NCBI GenBank assembly: GCA_025331565.1
Contig: JAFREQ010000094.1
Location: 806,001-870,000, forward strand
Length of the DNA stretch: 64,000 nt
Direction: 5' to 3'
Source: Holacanthus passer
Taxonomy: Eukaryota; Chordata; Actinopteri; Pomacanthidae
The notes under the pieces are model-generated. The model had not been told where the DNA came from. It saw only the letters and a program-made list of their open reading frames with translations, and did no database searches. The translations under genes and the position numbers were made by a program. Positions 1 through 10,794 of this stretch are shown in pieces; positions within the stretch are counted from its first letter, which is position 1; every line of letters starts with the position of its first letter.

Positions 1-994
1 TGTGCCTTATCTCACGCTATCAGTCATTGTGTAAGAGGAGGTGCCAGCGATAATGATGGTCAAATCAGGATTGATTGATTAAGCAAGGAGAGGAAGGAAG
101 GGAGGGGAACATGATGAGCAGAAAGAGAGAAGAGTGAAGGGTTGACCTCTATCCTCCTCTGTCACATAGATAAGAGCGGTGATGGAGATTCCCAGTGGAC
201 TCAGATAACCTTTAACGCTGCAACGTCACTATTTACAACTTCACTGTTTTCTCTGCATTACTAGATTTTTGGAAAAGGAATACAGTCATAGATGTACTAT
301 TAATATTTTTGCTTTATTTCTTCTTCATAATAATAAAAATGTCCAGGGTTTAGCTACAACTGAGCTTTGTATGGTGTATTTAAGTTTATTTGCTGGTCTG
401 AAAGTAGAATGAATAAAAAAGAAAAGTCACTCTGAGCTTCAGTTACTTGTATCAACTTTGTTTTAAATCAAATGTAGCAGCATTAATTAGTCACAGACTC
501 TTTCATTTACCATTTTATTTGCAGGAAAATTAAATGTTTGTCTAAAACCAAATGAGTTTAAACAAGCCTGTTTTGCTTCATTGCAGTTCAAATTATCCAC
601 ATTAAAACTTTGAATTAAGTTAATTAAGCTCATTCTAACTGTAATGCTCAGCCTGATTTAATGAAATGAGAACTTTTACTCTCTCTCTTTTCGTCTCATC
701 TCCACATAGTTTACAAAGTTTCCCAGTGTTCAGTCGTTTTTCAACTATTATGTGAGGCATGTTCTCGTTTTTGTCAACAGATGGCGCAATAGAATTCTGG
801 TTGCCCACACAGCCTCCAGCGGTGATGTCTTTAATGCGCTTGTTGACTGTGTGTAAGCAGAGCATCTTTTCTGCCAGAAGCTTCAGCGCCTTAAGTTGAT
901 GTTTTTTAGGATCCAGAGAGTCGTTTCAAAACCACTATTTCAGTCCCTGAGGCATCTGTTTTTGTTCCGCCATTCCCGAAAACTGACCTCCAAA
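1..994. other. Upstream flank and presumptive prep promoter
   Basis: No coding region is supported here; the only open frames are short and lack family resemblance. The last 30 bases before the prep start codon carry a CCGCCATT core (about 967-974), which resembles the YY1 motif often found at vertebrate transcription starts. No TATA box is obvious. The 5' UTR boundary cannot be placed without transcript data. The promoter role is inferred only from position directly upstream of exon 1. Confidence 0.45.
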
Positions 995-1036
995 ATGTCT
1001 TTTCAGTATCCGCAGGCTTATCGTGACGATGCAGTT
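995..1036 (+). CDS. prep: prep exon 1 (start codon)
   Basis: Codes for the first 14 residues, MSFQYPQAYRDDAV, and ends before a consensus GTGAGT donor. The start is placed by counting back from the donor so that the reading frame closes to 709 residues. Confidence 0.88.
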
Positions 1037-4000
1037 GTGAGTAAACGTGGCTAGCTAACTAGCCTAGCGTGCTAGTAAGCCGGGATGCTTAATCATCATG
1101 CTTTTTCATTCATTGAAATGGGCGTCTGCTTTGTTAGCATGCTAGTTAGCTTAGCCTGCTCTGCATACCCACTCTGACTTTGTTGACAAATGGAGGAGCA
1201 GTTAGCCGTAACTTACTACAGTCCTCATATTGAGCTAACATGTCATTTGCTATTTGTTCAATGATGCTAGCTCTGTAGCCCATGTCTGTGTTTTGTTTTG
1301 GGGTTTTTAGCCACACCTAGCTAGCTCCGTTTTCACACCTGTCATTACTGTTTCACCTGCTTCAGGTGGATGATTATCATGGCCGCAAAGTACCAGATCC
1401 ATACAGCTGGCTGGAGGACCCGGACAGTGAAAAGACACAGGCAAGTCTTCATCCTTATCTCTCTTTATTGCTATGGCTTAAATGTCATTTAACACTATCA
1501 CAGACTAAGGATACACGTGATTTGGTGTCTAAATGTCACAATTATTGCACTGATCCTTTGCTCATTTCTGGTTTTATAATTGTTCAGTGGCACAAATCAA
1601 CATTGCCTCATTGTTTTCAAAAGAATGTGGCACTGATAATCACCACCAGCCTCGAACTTTGTTGATATCACCAGGGGCCTGTCCCAAGAAGCCTCTTTAC
1701 TGAGTGATCTTGATAACTTGCTGAGTAAAACCCTGTTTAGCCTGGAGCATGATGCAAAAACACCTGTTCTAGTTTTACTCAGCAAAGCTATTCAGATAAA
1801 TCAGTACAGCAGATTCTTGGAACTGACAGCAGTGATAATACATTGATGTGTAAGATCTCTGTGTGTTGGCGTTGTCTTCTTCCACCAGGCCTTTGTCAGC
1901 GCTCAGAACCAGCTGACGTTGCCGTTTTTAGAGCGCTGCGAGGTACGAGACCTGTTCAAGGAGCGCATGACTGAGCTGTACGACTACCCCAAGTATAGCT
2001 GTCCCTTCAAGAGGGGGAGCAGGTGAGGCGAGCCACAACAGAATTATGTTTTAGTATTCCAGATTTGATTTCCTGGAGCATACATCTGAAGATCCTTTGA
2101 ACCTGAACAATGTCTCCCCTCACTTTCAGGTACTTTCACTTCTACAACACAGGTCTCCAAAACCAGAGTGTGATGTACGTGCAAGAGAACCTGGATGCCG
2201 AGCCCACAGTCTTCTTGGATCCAAACACATTTTCTGATGATGGGACTGTTGCCCTGCGAGGTATTGAGGAAGACTGTTATGAAAATAAACTAGCTCTGTT
2301 TTTTTATTACTGGTTTTATTATTCTTTTATTGGGCATCTTTTGCATTTCTGCTTTTCTGGATTTTATTCTTCTATTGCACTCTTTGCTCTGGAACTGATA
2401 GCCACAATACTTTCTTGATATGATAATAATGATTGAATTTTTAATCTGTGATGTCTTGATGTCCAGAAATAGCCCGCTATTTATAGCATCCACATTGACA
2501 GCTAAATAAAGAATGTTAACCTTCCCTGGTGTCTTTGTTATGTTTCTGTTCCTATGATTGTCTAAAGGCTATGCATTCTCTGAGGATGGGGAGTACCTGG
2601 CGTACGGCACCAGTGCCAGCGGTTCAGACTGGGTGGAGATCCGCTTCCTGCGGGTTGAAGACGCCGCGCCTCTGGAGGACCGCCTGGAGCGAGTCAAGTT
2701 TAGCTGCATGTCCTGGACCCATGATGGGAAGGGACTTTTCTACAACTCCTACCCCGACCAGGAGGGCAAGAGTGACGGTGAGGTCATTACAGTGTTAAGC
2801 TGCACTCAGACATCCTCAAATATCCCTCAGAGGTTCTACTTTGAAAAAAAAATTATTTGTTTTTTTCCTCTTCTTTCCTTTTATGTACTTCTTTTTTTTT
2901 TGGTGTAATAGATTTGTAACTTTTTCTTCCTCTGCACTTACAACTTTGATGTATAAGTGTTGTCTCTGTGGCCCACACCCACTTCACATCTCCTTACCTC
3001 CTACCATCAGACAAATTCTGCTTTTTTACAACCACTAGGGGGCAATGATGAAATTAAATGTTTTGTCTCCTAGGCACTGAGACCTCCACCAACCTGCACC
3101 AGAAGCTGTACTTCCATGTTTTGGGGACTCCGCAGTCTGAGGATGTGCTTTGTGCTGAGTTCCCTGATCACCCCAAATGGATGAGTGGAGCTGAAGTATG
3201 CTGAGAGTATTTTTTCTTACTCCTAAAAATTAAAACCATTGACTGAGGAGAGTGCATACAATTGATATTCAGTTGAAGTTTAGTGATTACTTTTATGTTG
3301 CAGGTTTCAGATGATGGACGCTATGTGCTGCTGTCTATCAGGGAAGGTTGTGATCCAGTCAACAGACTTTGGTATTGTGACCTTCAGACCACTCCTCAGG
3401 GTATTACAGGTATGTTACACTTGTTTATTTAAGTTATATTTTGAAGTTATAATTTTTTGCTAGAGCTGTGACTGAACAGCAAATATAGTCTCAAATTATG
3501 CCAGAAAAAGGGGGAATAAATTCTGATTCTGTGTCACATTGCTGTTACGTGCAAGAAGCACTTCCTCATTGGTTTTTATAGTCTTAGTGTTCTGTACATG
3601 TTCAGCACTTTAATTGTTGGACTAAAATACTCCTCTCATGTTTAGGACTTTTGCCATGGGTGAAGCTAATCGACAACTTTGACGCCGAGTATGAGTACGT
3701 GACCAACGAGGGCACGTTGTTCACATTTAAGACCAACCTAGACGCCCCACGTTACCGCCTGATCAACATCGACTTTGCCTCTCCAGCTCAAAGCAACTGG
3801 AAAGAGCTCATCCCTCAACACGACAAGGACGTTATTGGTGAGCTGCTGCCACACTCATGTGACCTGCACTATTGAAATATTAGCATTGGGCGTTAAAATG
3901 TCTTTTGCTGTCACCTGAACTACAAATTCGAACATTCTATCTTTTCTTTGGTCTCCCTCTCCAGTGTTTGCCACCTGTACATACTCCAGCTACCTATTTG

Positions 4001-7000
4001 TGTGTTTCCTCCACGACGTGAAGAATGTGTTGAAAATGTACCGTCTGAGCTCAGGCGAGGAACTGAGGACCTTCCCTCTTGATGTTGGCTCCGTGGTGGG
4101 TTTCACTGGACGGAAGAGGGACTCAGAGATCTTCTACTATTTCACCTCCTTCCTCTCCCCAGGTAGGACATGGCTAAATACTTAGTATCATTAATGACTA
4201 TAACTCCTCGGTTTGTGTTTTAGTTGTAGATACTATTATCAGTTTATTACATTTGTTGCTGTAGAAAATCAGTTTTAATTTAGATTAGATGTTAAGTGCT
4301 GCAAAATTTCAAATGCACAGAGCAGTGCACAAGGAACCGGGGCGAAGAAAAAAACCTTTGTGCTGTGTAACATGATTATATAATTACAGTCACACAGGAT
4401 TAAGTATGCTTTAATTCATAACTTTCATACTTCATAACATAACTTTCAAATATTTATATATTATATATTTCAATGTGGTCTCAGACTTTTGGACCCTACT
4501 GTACTACAGAAAATTAATTTCCCCACTTATTGTCAAAGTGATTTAAAGATTGTCGAACAAATTAGCTGAGAGTTTTTCTTCTCCTTCATCCAGCCATCAT
4601 TTACCACTGTGACCTGACTAAGGAGCCGCTGCAGCCCCACATCTTCAGAGAGGTCACCGTCAAAGGCTTCAACCCTTCTGACTACCAGACCACCCAGGTA
4701 ACTAGAATTATAAGAGCTAGAATATGCACAAGTTCCATGATTTCTAGCAAGACACCCTTCTTTTTTTCTCCTTCTTTTCACTTTCTGTCCAGATAACGTA
4801 AGAACTCGCTCTAGCTCTTCCAAAGCTTTCTTTCTCCCAGCAACGTTTAAGGAGAAATGTTTACATCTCTCTGTGCCTGACTGCCCAACCTTGACCCAGT
4901 TCTTAAAGTACTGACCCGATGTATAGCAGCCATTAATCAAGTTGTCAAGAGAAAAATCAGCTGAGGGGTGTGCTGGACTAGAACAAATCCCTCTCAGTCT
5001 GTTGAAGTGTGACCAGAGGCATTTTTTAAATTGGGGAAAGTCATATTTCTCAACTTAACAGCTTTTCCGTATGACATTTAAACATTTTATTTTTAAAATA
5101 AAGGCAGCTGAGCTTCTGGAAGTACAGTGTTTCACAGAGATTTATTATCCTATTCCTACTGAGGACAGCGACCCCATAAATAACACTGTAAAAGTGAAAA
5201 TGGGCAAGGATTTTATATGAGAGTTTCTTTGTCCTTTCCTTGAGTCCGACTCAGACACAAGGACAGATGAAGATTCAGGAATAGCTTCATTGTCCTTGAG
5301 CAGTACCAAAAACACCATAAACCCTCATCAGCACCAGGATAAACACTGATAAAGATTTCTGTCTTAATACCTTATTCATTGCTCCCATCTGAGTCAAAGA
5401 TACCCATTCCCTGTCATTTCCTGGCTCTGTTTCCGGTTCTCTTTGTCTTCCTGAGGGTGTGTCTCTCTCCATGTGTTTGCCAGATCTTCTATCCTTCCAA
5501 GGACGGCACTCAAATCCCCATGTTTATCGTTCACAAGAAGGGCATCAAATTGGACGGCTCCCATCCAGGTTTTCTGTACGGCTATGGTGGTTTTAATATC
5601 TCCATCACGCCAAGCTACAGCGTCTCGAGACTCATCTTTGTCAGACATCTGGGGGGAGTCCTGGCTGTTGCCAACATCAGAGGAGGAGGAGAGTACGGGG
5701 AGACCTGGCATAAAGGTGAGAGGGATTCTGTGATGCACACAGGTTGGTTTAATGTGGTTTTGTCATTTAGAGGACAAACAAGGATTTATTAAACGATGCA
5801 CGTTTTTTGACCTGCTGCTCTTTCAATGCTGCTGTAGCATTTAGTAGCTGGGGTGCAGATTTGTTTACACACTTTGTATTTTTCCCTTTAGCTGGCATGT
5901 TGGCCAACAAGCAGAACTGCTTCACAGACTTCCAGTGTGCAGCTGAATATCTCATCAAGGAGGGATACACTTCTCCTTCCAAACTGACTATAAACGGAGG
6001 CTCCAACGGTGGCCTGCTTGTAGGTATGTATGCTGCTGGCTAAAGAACATGTAGCGCAAGAGTCCTATTCGAACAGTTGTAGCTGCACAGATATCAGTCT
6101 CTGGTGTGTCTCACTGTGTGTTACCTCCCTCAGCGGCCTGTGTGAACCAGCGGCCTGAGCTGTTCGGCTGCGCTGTAGCTCAGGTGGGCGTCATGGACAT
6201 GCTGAAGTTCCACAAGTTCACCATTGGACATGCCTGGACCACAGACTTTGGCTGTTCTGAAGACAAAGAGCAGTTTGATTGGCTCATGAAGTAAGTCAGT
6301 CTCCAGAGTATATATTTCTAATGGTTAATATACAATATTTTGATCAAGTACCTCACTGAAGCAAGCATTTGCTGTTGATCTGTCTGAAACTGTGATGATT
6401 GGGAATGAAATTGCACCTCTGCTTTTTATTCTCCTGAAAGTCAATGGTTTTTTTTCATAAAAGTATTTTTTATATTAGTTGAGGTAGACTTTGATTCAGG
6501 TGAAGTGCTCCAACTCTGTCATAAAACAGTGCAGGAGAGGCTGATTTACATATCTATTTGCATCTCTCTTGATTTAATGAGCTAAGTACGAGCGATGACT
6601 GAATGTGACACTGGAACGGAGCTATGAAAAAGACCAAAACAATAACCGAAGTTAGCCGCACAGTTTGGAAAAATTCTCTTGAACTACTCTTCTTGATTAT
6701 ACTGTATTTTGGTTAAATTTGCTACTTCATTACATTTTTTTTTTTTCAAAAAAATATTAAGGCGAAGCATTTTGCCAAGGCAGTTCAGTCAACAGTGACT
6801 GACTTCTCCAGAGAAAAACTCCCATAACAAATGACTGATTTGTAGAAAATGAATAGGCAACTGTCATTTTTCAAGCAAAAATACCAATCAATCTCTGGTT
6901 TTAGCCTCTCAAATGTGAGAAATGGCTGATTTTCTAATCATTAATTTAGAATATAATCTGCAAGTTACTCAATAGTTAAAGTATTTGTCATTTTCAGCCT

Positions 7001-7377
7001 TAACCAACAAACAGGTTGCTTCTATTTCCCTATTCTTGTGCTAATCAAACTTCTGTACTTTCCCATCGCTCCTCTTTGCCAGATACTCCCCACTCCATAA
7101 CATCTGCATCCCAGAAGGTAACGGGGTCCAGTACCCTGCGGTGCTGCTGCTGACAGGGGACCACGATGACCGGGTGGTGCCTCTGCACTCGCTCAAATAC
7201 ATCGCCACCCTGCAGTACACTGTAGGCCGCAGCACCAAGCAGACCAACCCTCTGTTCATCCTTGTGGACACAAAGTCAGGCCACGGTGCCGGCAAGCCCA
7301 CCAGCAAGGTCATCCAGGAGGTGGCTGACACCTACGCCTTCATCGCCCGCTGTCTCAACATCTCCTGGGTCAAATAA
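995..7377 (+). CDS. prep: prep, prolyl endopeptidase (complete, 14 coding exons)
   Basis: Prolyl endopeptidase is a cytosolic serine peptidase (family S9) that cuts short peptides after proline. Fourteen exons join in frame: 995-1036, 1366-1440, 1889-2022, 2130-2260, 2568-2777, 3074-3195, 3304-3409, 3646-3837, 3965-4162, 4594-4697, 5484-5715, 5892-6023, 6134-6290, 7083-7377. The sum is 2130 bases, or 709 codons plus stop; human PREP has 710 residues. An N-terminal start of the alpha/beta-hydrolase domain is followed by the seven-bladed propeller (about residues 70-430) and the catalytic domain. The nucleophile is Ser553 in GGSNGG, with Asp640 in DHDDRVVPLH and His679 in GHGAGKP. The start was chosen because MSFQYPQAYRDD aligns with the mammalian N terminus. 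All introns are GT-AG except intron 2, which is GC-AG. No frameshift or missing catalytic residue is seen. The exon 1 start coordinate may be off by one or two bases. Confidence 0.97.
1037..1365 (+). other. prep intron 1, rich in CTAG/GCTAGC motifs
   Basis: A GT-AG intron. From about 1047 to 1330 it holds many overlapping GCTAGC, CTAGCTA and GTTAGC words. Similar GCTAG/GCTTAG-rich strings occur in fish interspersed repeats, so this may be repeat-derived, but no element ends can be drawn. Confidence 0.5.
1366..1440 (+). CDS. prep: prep exon 2
   Basis: Codes VDDYHGRKVPDPYSWLEDPDSEKTQ; the DPYxWLED stretch is diagnostic for the S9A family N terminus. The exon ends in ACACAG followed by GCAAGT, a GC-type splice donor. 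Confidence 0.96.
1441..1888 (+). other. prep intron 2, GC-AG type
   Basis: The donor reads CAG|GCAAGT and the acceptor CCACCAG|GCC. No GT donor keeps the conserved protein junction DSEKTQ-AFVSAQN. Inside, at about 1660-1810, lies a block beginning GGGGCCTGTCCCAAGAAGCC, which resembles a common teleost repeat beginning GGCCTGTTTCAGAAAGC; that resemblance is from memory. Confidence 0.8.
1889..2022 (+). CDS. prep: prep exon 3
   Basis: Codes the segment AFVSAQNQLTLPFLERC through MTELYDYPKYSCPFKRG, the link into the first propeller blade. Ends AG before GTGAGG. Confidence 0.96.
2130..2260 (+). CDS. prep: prep exon 4
   Basis: Codes YFHFYNTGLQNQSVMYVQ and FLDPNTFSDDGTVAL, early propeller strands with near identity to the mammalian protein. 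Confidence 0.96.
2568..2777 (+). CDS. prep: prep exon 5
   Basis: Codes YAFSEDGEYLAYGTSASGSD, then the blade ending FSCMSWTHDGKGLFYNSYP. Donor GTGAGG, phase preserved. Confidence 0.96.
2778..3073 (+). other. prep intron 5, with a near-CTCF motif
   Basis: Intron of 296 bases with T-rich tracts. Bases 3032-3045 read CCACTAGGGGGCAA, one mismatch from the CTCF core CCASYAGRKGGCRS. No other feature is seen. Confidence 0.6.
3074..3195 (+). CDS. prep: prep exon 6
   Basis: Codes ETSTNLHQKLYFHVLGTPQS and the following propeller segment to MSGAE. Ends before GTATGC. Confidence 0.96.
3304..3409 (+). CDS. prep: prep exon 7
   Basis: Codes VSDDGRYVLLSIREGCDPVN and RLWYCDLQTTPQGIT. Ends before GTATGT. Confidence 0.96.
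3646..3837 (+). CDS. prep: prep exon 8
   Basis: Codes LLPWVKLIDNFDAEYEYVTN and the strand FTFKTNLDAPRYRLINIDF; propeller blades 4-5. Confidence 0.96.
3965..4162 (+). CDS. prep: prep exon 9
   Basis: Codes VFATCTYSSYLFVCFLHDVK through FYYFTSFLSP. The first half is more diverged from mammals than the flanking exons but has the same length. Confidence 0.95.
4594..4697 (+). CDS. prep: prep exon 10
   Basis: Codes AIIYHCDLTKEPLQPHIFRE and VTVKGFNPSDYQTTQ, the end of the propeller. Ends before GTAACT. Confidence 0.95.
4698..5483 (+). other. prep intron 10 (786 bases), nothing recognised
   Basis: A GT-AG intron between the propeller exon and the first catalytic-domain exon. The open frames across it on the minus strand are short and match no family. 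No repeat ends or RNA gene are seen. Confidence 0.6.
5484..5715 (+). CDS. prep: prep exon 11, start of catalytic domain
   Basis: Codes IFYPSKDGTQIPMFIVHKKG, the oxyanion-region strand FLYGYGGFNISITPSYSV, and AVANIRGGGEYGETWHK. RGGGEYG is a signature of the S9 prolyl oligopeptidases. A 114-codon frame on the opposite strand here is a shadow. Confidence 0.97.
5892..6023 (+). CDS. prep: prep exon 12, nucleophile exon
   Basis: Codes AGMLANKQNCFTDFQCAAEY and LTINGGSNGGLLV. The Ser in GGSNGG (residue 553) is the catalytic nucleophile by family knowledge. Ends before GTATGT. Confidence 0.97.
6134..6290 (+). CDS. prep: prep exon 13
   Basis: Codes ACVNQRPELFGCAVAQVGVM through KFHKFTIGHAWTTDFGCSED. 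Ends AA before GTAAGT; the split Lys codon is completed in the last exon. Confidence 0.97.
6291..7082 (+). other. prep intron 13 (792 bases), nothing recognised
   Basis: An AT-rich GT-AG intron. A GTGATGA word at 6392-6398 and a CTGA at 6434-6437 were considered as a box C/D snoRNA and rejected for lack of a closing stem. Confidence 0.6.
7083..7377 (+). CDS. prep: prep exon 14, last coding exon
   Basis: Codes YSPLHNICIPEGNGVQYPAV, then LLLTGDHDDRVVPLHSLKY with the catalytic Asp, and KSGHGAGKPTSKVIQEV with the catalytic His. Stop TAA is at 7375-7377. The C terminus ends CLNISWVK, three residues different from the mammalian end. Confidence 0.97.
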
Positions 7378-8090
7378 CCTGCTCCTCCCATTAAAGTGTG
7401 TGTGTGTGTGTGTGTATGTTTTCTTTTCTTTTCTTTCTTTACTCACATCCATTTGAACCAGCCGTTCAAATGTTCTTTGTAATCAACACTTACAGGATCT
7501 TTTAACATGTGTTTACCAAGTTACACTATATCTTTTCTTTTGTTTGTTTATGTTTGTCCTCTTTCTCTCCCCCTGTACACAACTATAAGCCAACATGCAG
7601 CACTCACAGCTAACGTACCCTCTCCCATAGGCCATGTTTGTAGTCCTAATGCGATAAAAGAATGACTACATTATCAGTTTGTAAAGGGAGGGCGTACCTT
7701 CACGGTTAGAGTAAATCAGCCAATCAGCAGTCACAGTCATGAGGTCAGTGGCAAAAAGTCTATTTGGAGATTGTCTCTGTGTCCTCTGGGTGCTTCAACA
7801 TGATGCGTGTTATTTATTATTTTGTTTGTGCTCAGAATGGAGGTAGTGGGACTTCAAGTGATGACAGCATGTTAATTCTGACGAGACAGTAAAATGCAAA
7901 TGATGCTGCAAGTCAACAGTATTGCTGTGGGTGTGAGTGTGGAAATGTGCAAAAAAAACAACACTGCATTGCTCAGTGTGTGTATGTGTGAGCGTGTGTT
8001 TAAATGTCAGTCCCCACATTTCTTTCAGACTGATGATTTCTACCTCTTGACATGTGCTGATTGTTTACCTTTTTAAAGGGAACAAAACAC

Positions 8091-8147
8091 AATGCCACAA
8101 CTACAATAAACAACTTTTTAAACAGCGATTCATCACGGCACTTTATT
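8091..8147 (+). repeat. Short direct repeat, copy 1
   Basis: Starts AATGCCACAACTACAATAAA and continues through CAACTTTTTAAACAG. It is nearly identical to 8453-8509, differing by a few substitutions near the 3' end. Confidence 0.85.
8105..8110 (+). terminator. Candidate poly(A) signal AATAAA for prep
   Basis: Canonical hexamer 728 bases after the stop codon. A second copy of the same local sequence supplies another AATAAA at about 8467-8472, so tandem alternative sites are possible. Confidence 0.4.
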
Positions 8148-8179
8148 CTCTCACATTCTTTATTCTGTCTGAAATTATG

Positions 8180-8445
8180 TTTTTAAGATTTTGATTAAAG
8201 TATTCAGACTTGTTAATTCCACAAAACTATTTTTAAGATTCTGGTAAAACAAACTTTGGAACTAAATACAGTGCAAGAGGTTAATCTGTTTTATGCAGCT
8301 GCAAATCTTAAAAGTGCACATTACGCTTTCTCTTCTATATAAGAAACTGAAATTATAAAGAAAATTGTGAATACTGAAGCCAGAAAACAAACCTGACTCT
8401 TCTAAATTATGCAAATGACATCTCTCGCCATTCTTTTAACAAACA
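8180..8445 (+). repeat. Diverged 265-bp direct duplication, copy 1
   Basis: Shares ordered blocks with 9968-10232: GTATTCAGA.TTG.AAATTC-like text, ACTAAATACAGTGCAAGAGG, GCAAATCTTAAAAGTGCA, CTGAAGCCAGAA.ACAAAC and TCTTCTAAATTATGCAAA. Small indels separate the blocks. Origin unknown; no coding capacity. Confidence 0.85.
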
Positions 8446-8452
8446 TGTTAAT

Positions 8453-8509
8453 AATGCCACAACTACAATAAACAACTTTTTAAACAGTGGTTCATCATGG
8501 CAGCTTATT
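8453..8509 (+). repeat. Short direct repeat, copy 2
   Basis: Second copy of the 57-base block at 8091-8147. The two copies flank the 265-base segment 8180-8445, which itself has a diverged copy at 9968-10232. Confidence 0.85.
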
Positions 8510-8886
8510 TTTTCATATTAACATTTAAAAAGTTTCATTGCAAAATGAGAGACTATGATTACAGCCATGTGTAGTTTAGTTGGCTGTCTTTGACACTTAA
8601 CTGACTTAACTAAATGGAGTATTTGACTGTAAAACAACTGATGATACTGGAAATACTTCTTTTTTTATTTTTATAAATTAGCAACATGAGTAATTTACAT
8701 TCCCCGTGATTATCTTTGACCACAGAACAAACCAGAGCTACTTCAGTTCTAAATAAACACATTTAAAAAACTGGATCTTTAATTTACATTCATTTTATGT
8801 TATTAGATTTACCCCAGGTATTTTAATCTGTGTCAAATCCTGTGTACAGTCAAGAAAGGTGAAGTGAGAGCAGCTGCTGCAGTTGT

Positions 8887-8900
8887 CCAGCAGGGGGCAG
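8887..8900 (+). promoter_or_regulatory. CTCF-type motif, forward
   Basis: CCAGCAGGGGGCAG fits every position of the CTCF core CCASYAGRKGGCRS. It lies between prep and lin28b. Occupancy is inferred from motif only. Confidence 0.6.
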
Positions 8901-9967
8901 TGAGTGTGAAAATGGCCAACACGTGCAGCAGGAGCAGAACATGAGGGTGGTCTGACAGAGGGCCCCATGTGGATTACTCAACATACATGTTCCGTGTTCA
9001 AGAGCTTCTCTGATGTCCCACTTTCGCGTCCATGGAGGGAATTTTAAAGCACAATTACTTTTGAAAGATGACGTGTTTTCAACCTGAGTTTTTCTCTGCC
9101 AAACTCACCTCAGGATGAAAATTAAATTCACAAAAAATAGCAGCAAAAGACAAACTTTTTTCATGAGTGTTACATTTGTTTATTTTTCATTTTAAAAGGC
9201 ATAACTTCCTGTTTGTTTTTATATCATGAATTGAACATTAAAATGAAGTTAAAGGCTGCAACTGTGCACAATTTACACATTTCTAAATCAAAAAAGTAAT
9301 CAGACTTTTAACTTACTTTAACGTATTCAACAGTCACATTTTCACTCTCATTTCTTTCCTTCTATTAAGGCATCATTTTCTCAAAATACAGCATTTCAAT
9401 CAGGTGAGAGGTCGGTGAGGAAAAGTTGTTAGGCCTCGACAGCTGTGGACAAACTACACCATGAACCTTAGCAGGATAAAACCACGTCTTGATAAAATGA
9501 TTTATTTGTGTTGTCAGATTTTTAAGTGTCAAGGCATCAAAACATCTCAGCAAAAGACCCTTAGATTCTTACTGTCAACACATAAATACTTAACTTCTTT
9601 CATTTGGATATAAACTTCAACATTACATGAAACAAGTTTTCACACACATATTTTACAGTAAAGTTTCATAAAAAAACCAAATTGATCTTCACTTTCACTT
9701 CTATGTTGTCAGAGATCAAACAAACAGAAATCATGACAATAACTTTTACAATCGCATGAGGAAATTAAGTCATTCTTGACTCCAAGTTCAAGAAAAGTTA
9801 AATGCACATAAATCTTTTTTTGCACTTTTAGGTCAATTTAAATCAGTGCACTGAAAATAGGATGGTTGAAATGTTTGTAACATTTTTTTTTTAACATCTG
9901 GATGAACCTAAAAGATGAAAGTGAAAAAATCCAAACTGAAATGTTCATTTTAATAAAAGTTTTTGAG

Positions 9968-10232
9968 ATTTTCAGGTTTTGATTCAAGTATTCAGATTTG
10001 TAAATTCCACAAAAATACTGTCAATCAAATTTTAAGATGCTCTTGTTAAAACAAACTAAATACAGTGCAAGAGGTTAACCTGTTTGATGCACATGCAAAT
10101 CTTAAAAGTGCAAAATTTGCTTTCTCAGCTTCTATGTAAGAAAGTGTTTGGAAAAAAAAACCTGAAGCCAGAATACAAACTGACTCTTCTAAATTATGCA
10201 AACCACCTCACTTGCAATTCTTTTAACTAACT
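9968..10232 (+). repeat. Diverged 265-bp direct duplication, copy 2
   Basis: Counterpart of 8180-8445 about 1.79 kb downstream, in the same orientation. It is not flanked by the 57-base block that brackets copy 1. Confidence 0.85.
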
Positions 10233-10780
10233 TGGTCAATTTTTTTGTAACACTCCACATTTAATACTTCTTAAACTTTTCAGTTTTACATGGACATTAA
10301 TCTATTTATTCCCCAACTTTAGCCTTTGGGACTCACTAAACAACTTTCAGGGTAAATGACTGGAATAATAAGGACGTGCACTAAATAATATGTACAATTA
10401 AAAAATATTCCAAAACAAACAAGCTAATTTTAAAAACAGACAAAATACATCTGCAACTTTTCACATCATAGCAGATCAGTGAGATACTCAAAGTCTCTGC
10501 AGGATTTAAAAAACACAGATATACACATGACTTCAAAATGTCAAAAATAATTTCCAGCCAACAAAAACCATAAAGACTTGATTTGATTACAAAATGTGAC
10601 ATAAATAATAATATGAAAGCAAAGCAGGTTCATCACTTCCTTAGTTTGTAAGATTAAAAAAAAGATGGTCACCAAAAAGCAAATCTCCCTTAAATAATGT
10701 AGCAACCAAACATTAGAAATGTGCTGCATGTATGTCATGTATATGCGCGTGCGTGTGTGCGTGCGTGAGAGAATAGTGAA

Positions 10781-10794
10781 CCACCAGAGGGCGC
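10781..10794 (+). promoter_or_regulatory. CTCF-type motif, forward
   Basis: CCACCAGAGGGCGC fits every position of CCASYAGRKGGCRS. It points the same way as the motif at 8887 and towards lin28b. Confidence 0.65.

Larger units (their letters stand above)
7378..8147 (+). other. prep: Presumptive prep 3' UTR and polyadenylation region
   Basis: Directly follows the prep stop codon. An ATTAAA lies at 7390-7395, just 13 bases after the stop, and is probably too close to be the main signal. An AATAAA lies at 8105-8110 within a 57-base block that is repeated at 8453-8509 with its own AATAAA. A GT microsatellite fills 7396-7415. The true cleavage site cannot be chosen from sequence alone. Confidence 0.5.

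Noticed and set aside
5394..5738. 114-codon open frame on the minus strand
   Set aside because: It is antisense to prep exon 11, whose sense translation is a clear catalytic-domain match; the antisense protein matches no family.
6392..6437. Box C/D snoRNA-like GTGATGA...CTGA in prep intron 13
   Set aside because: Only 46 bases apart, with no complementary terminal stem and no internal C'/D' boxes.
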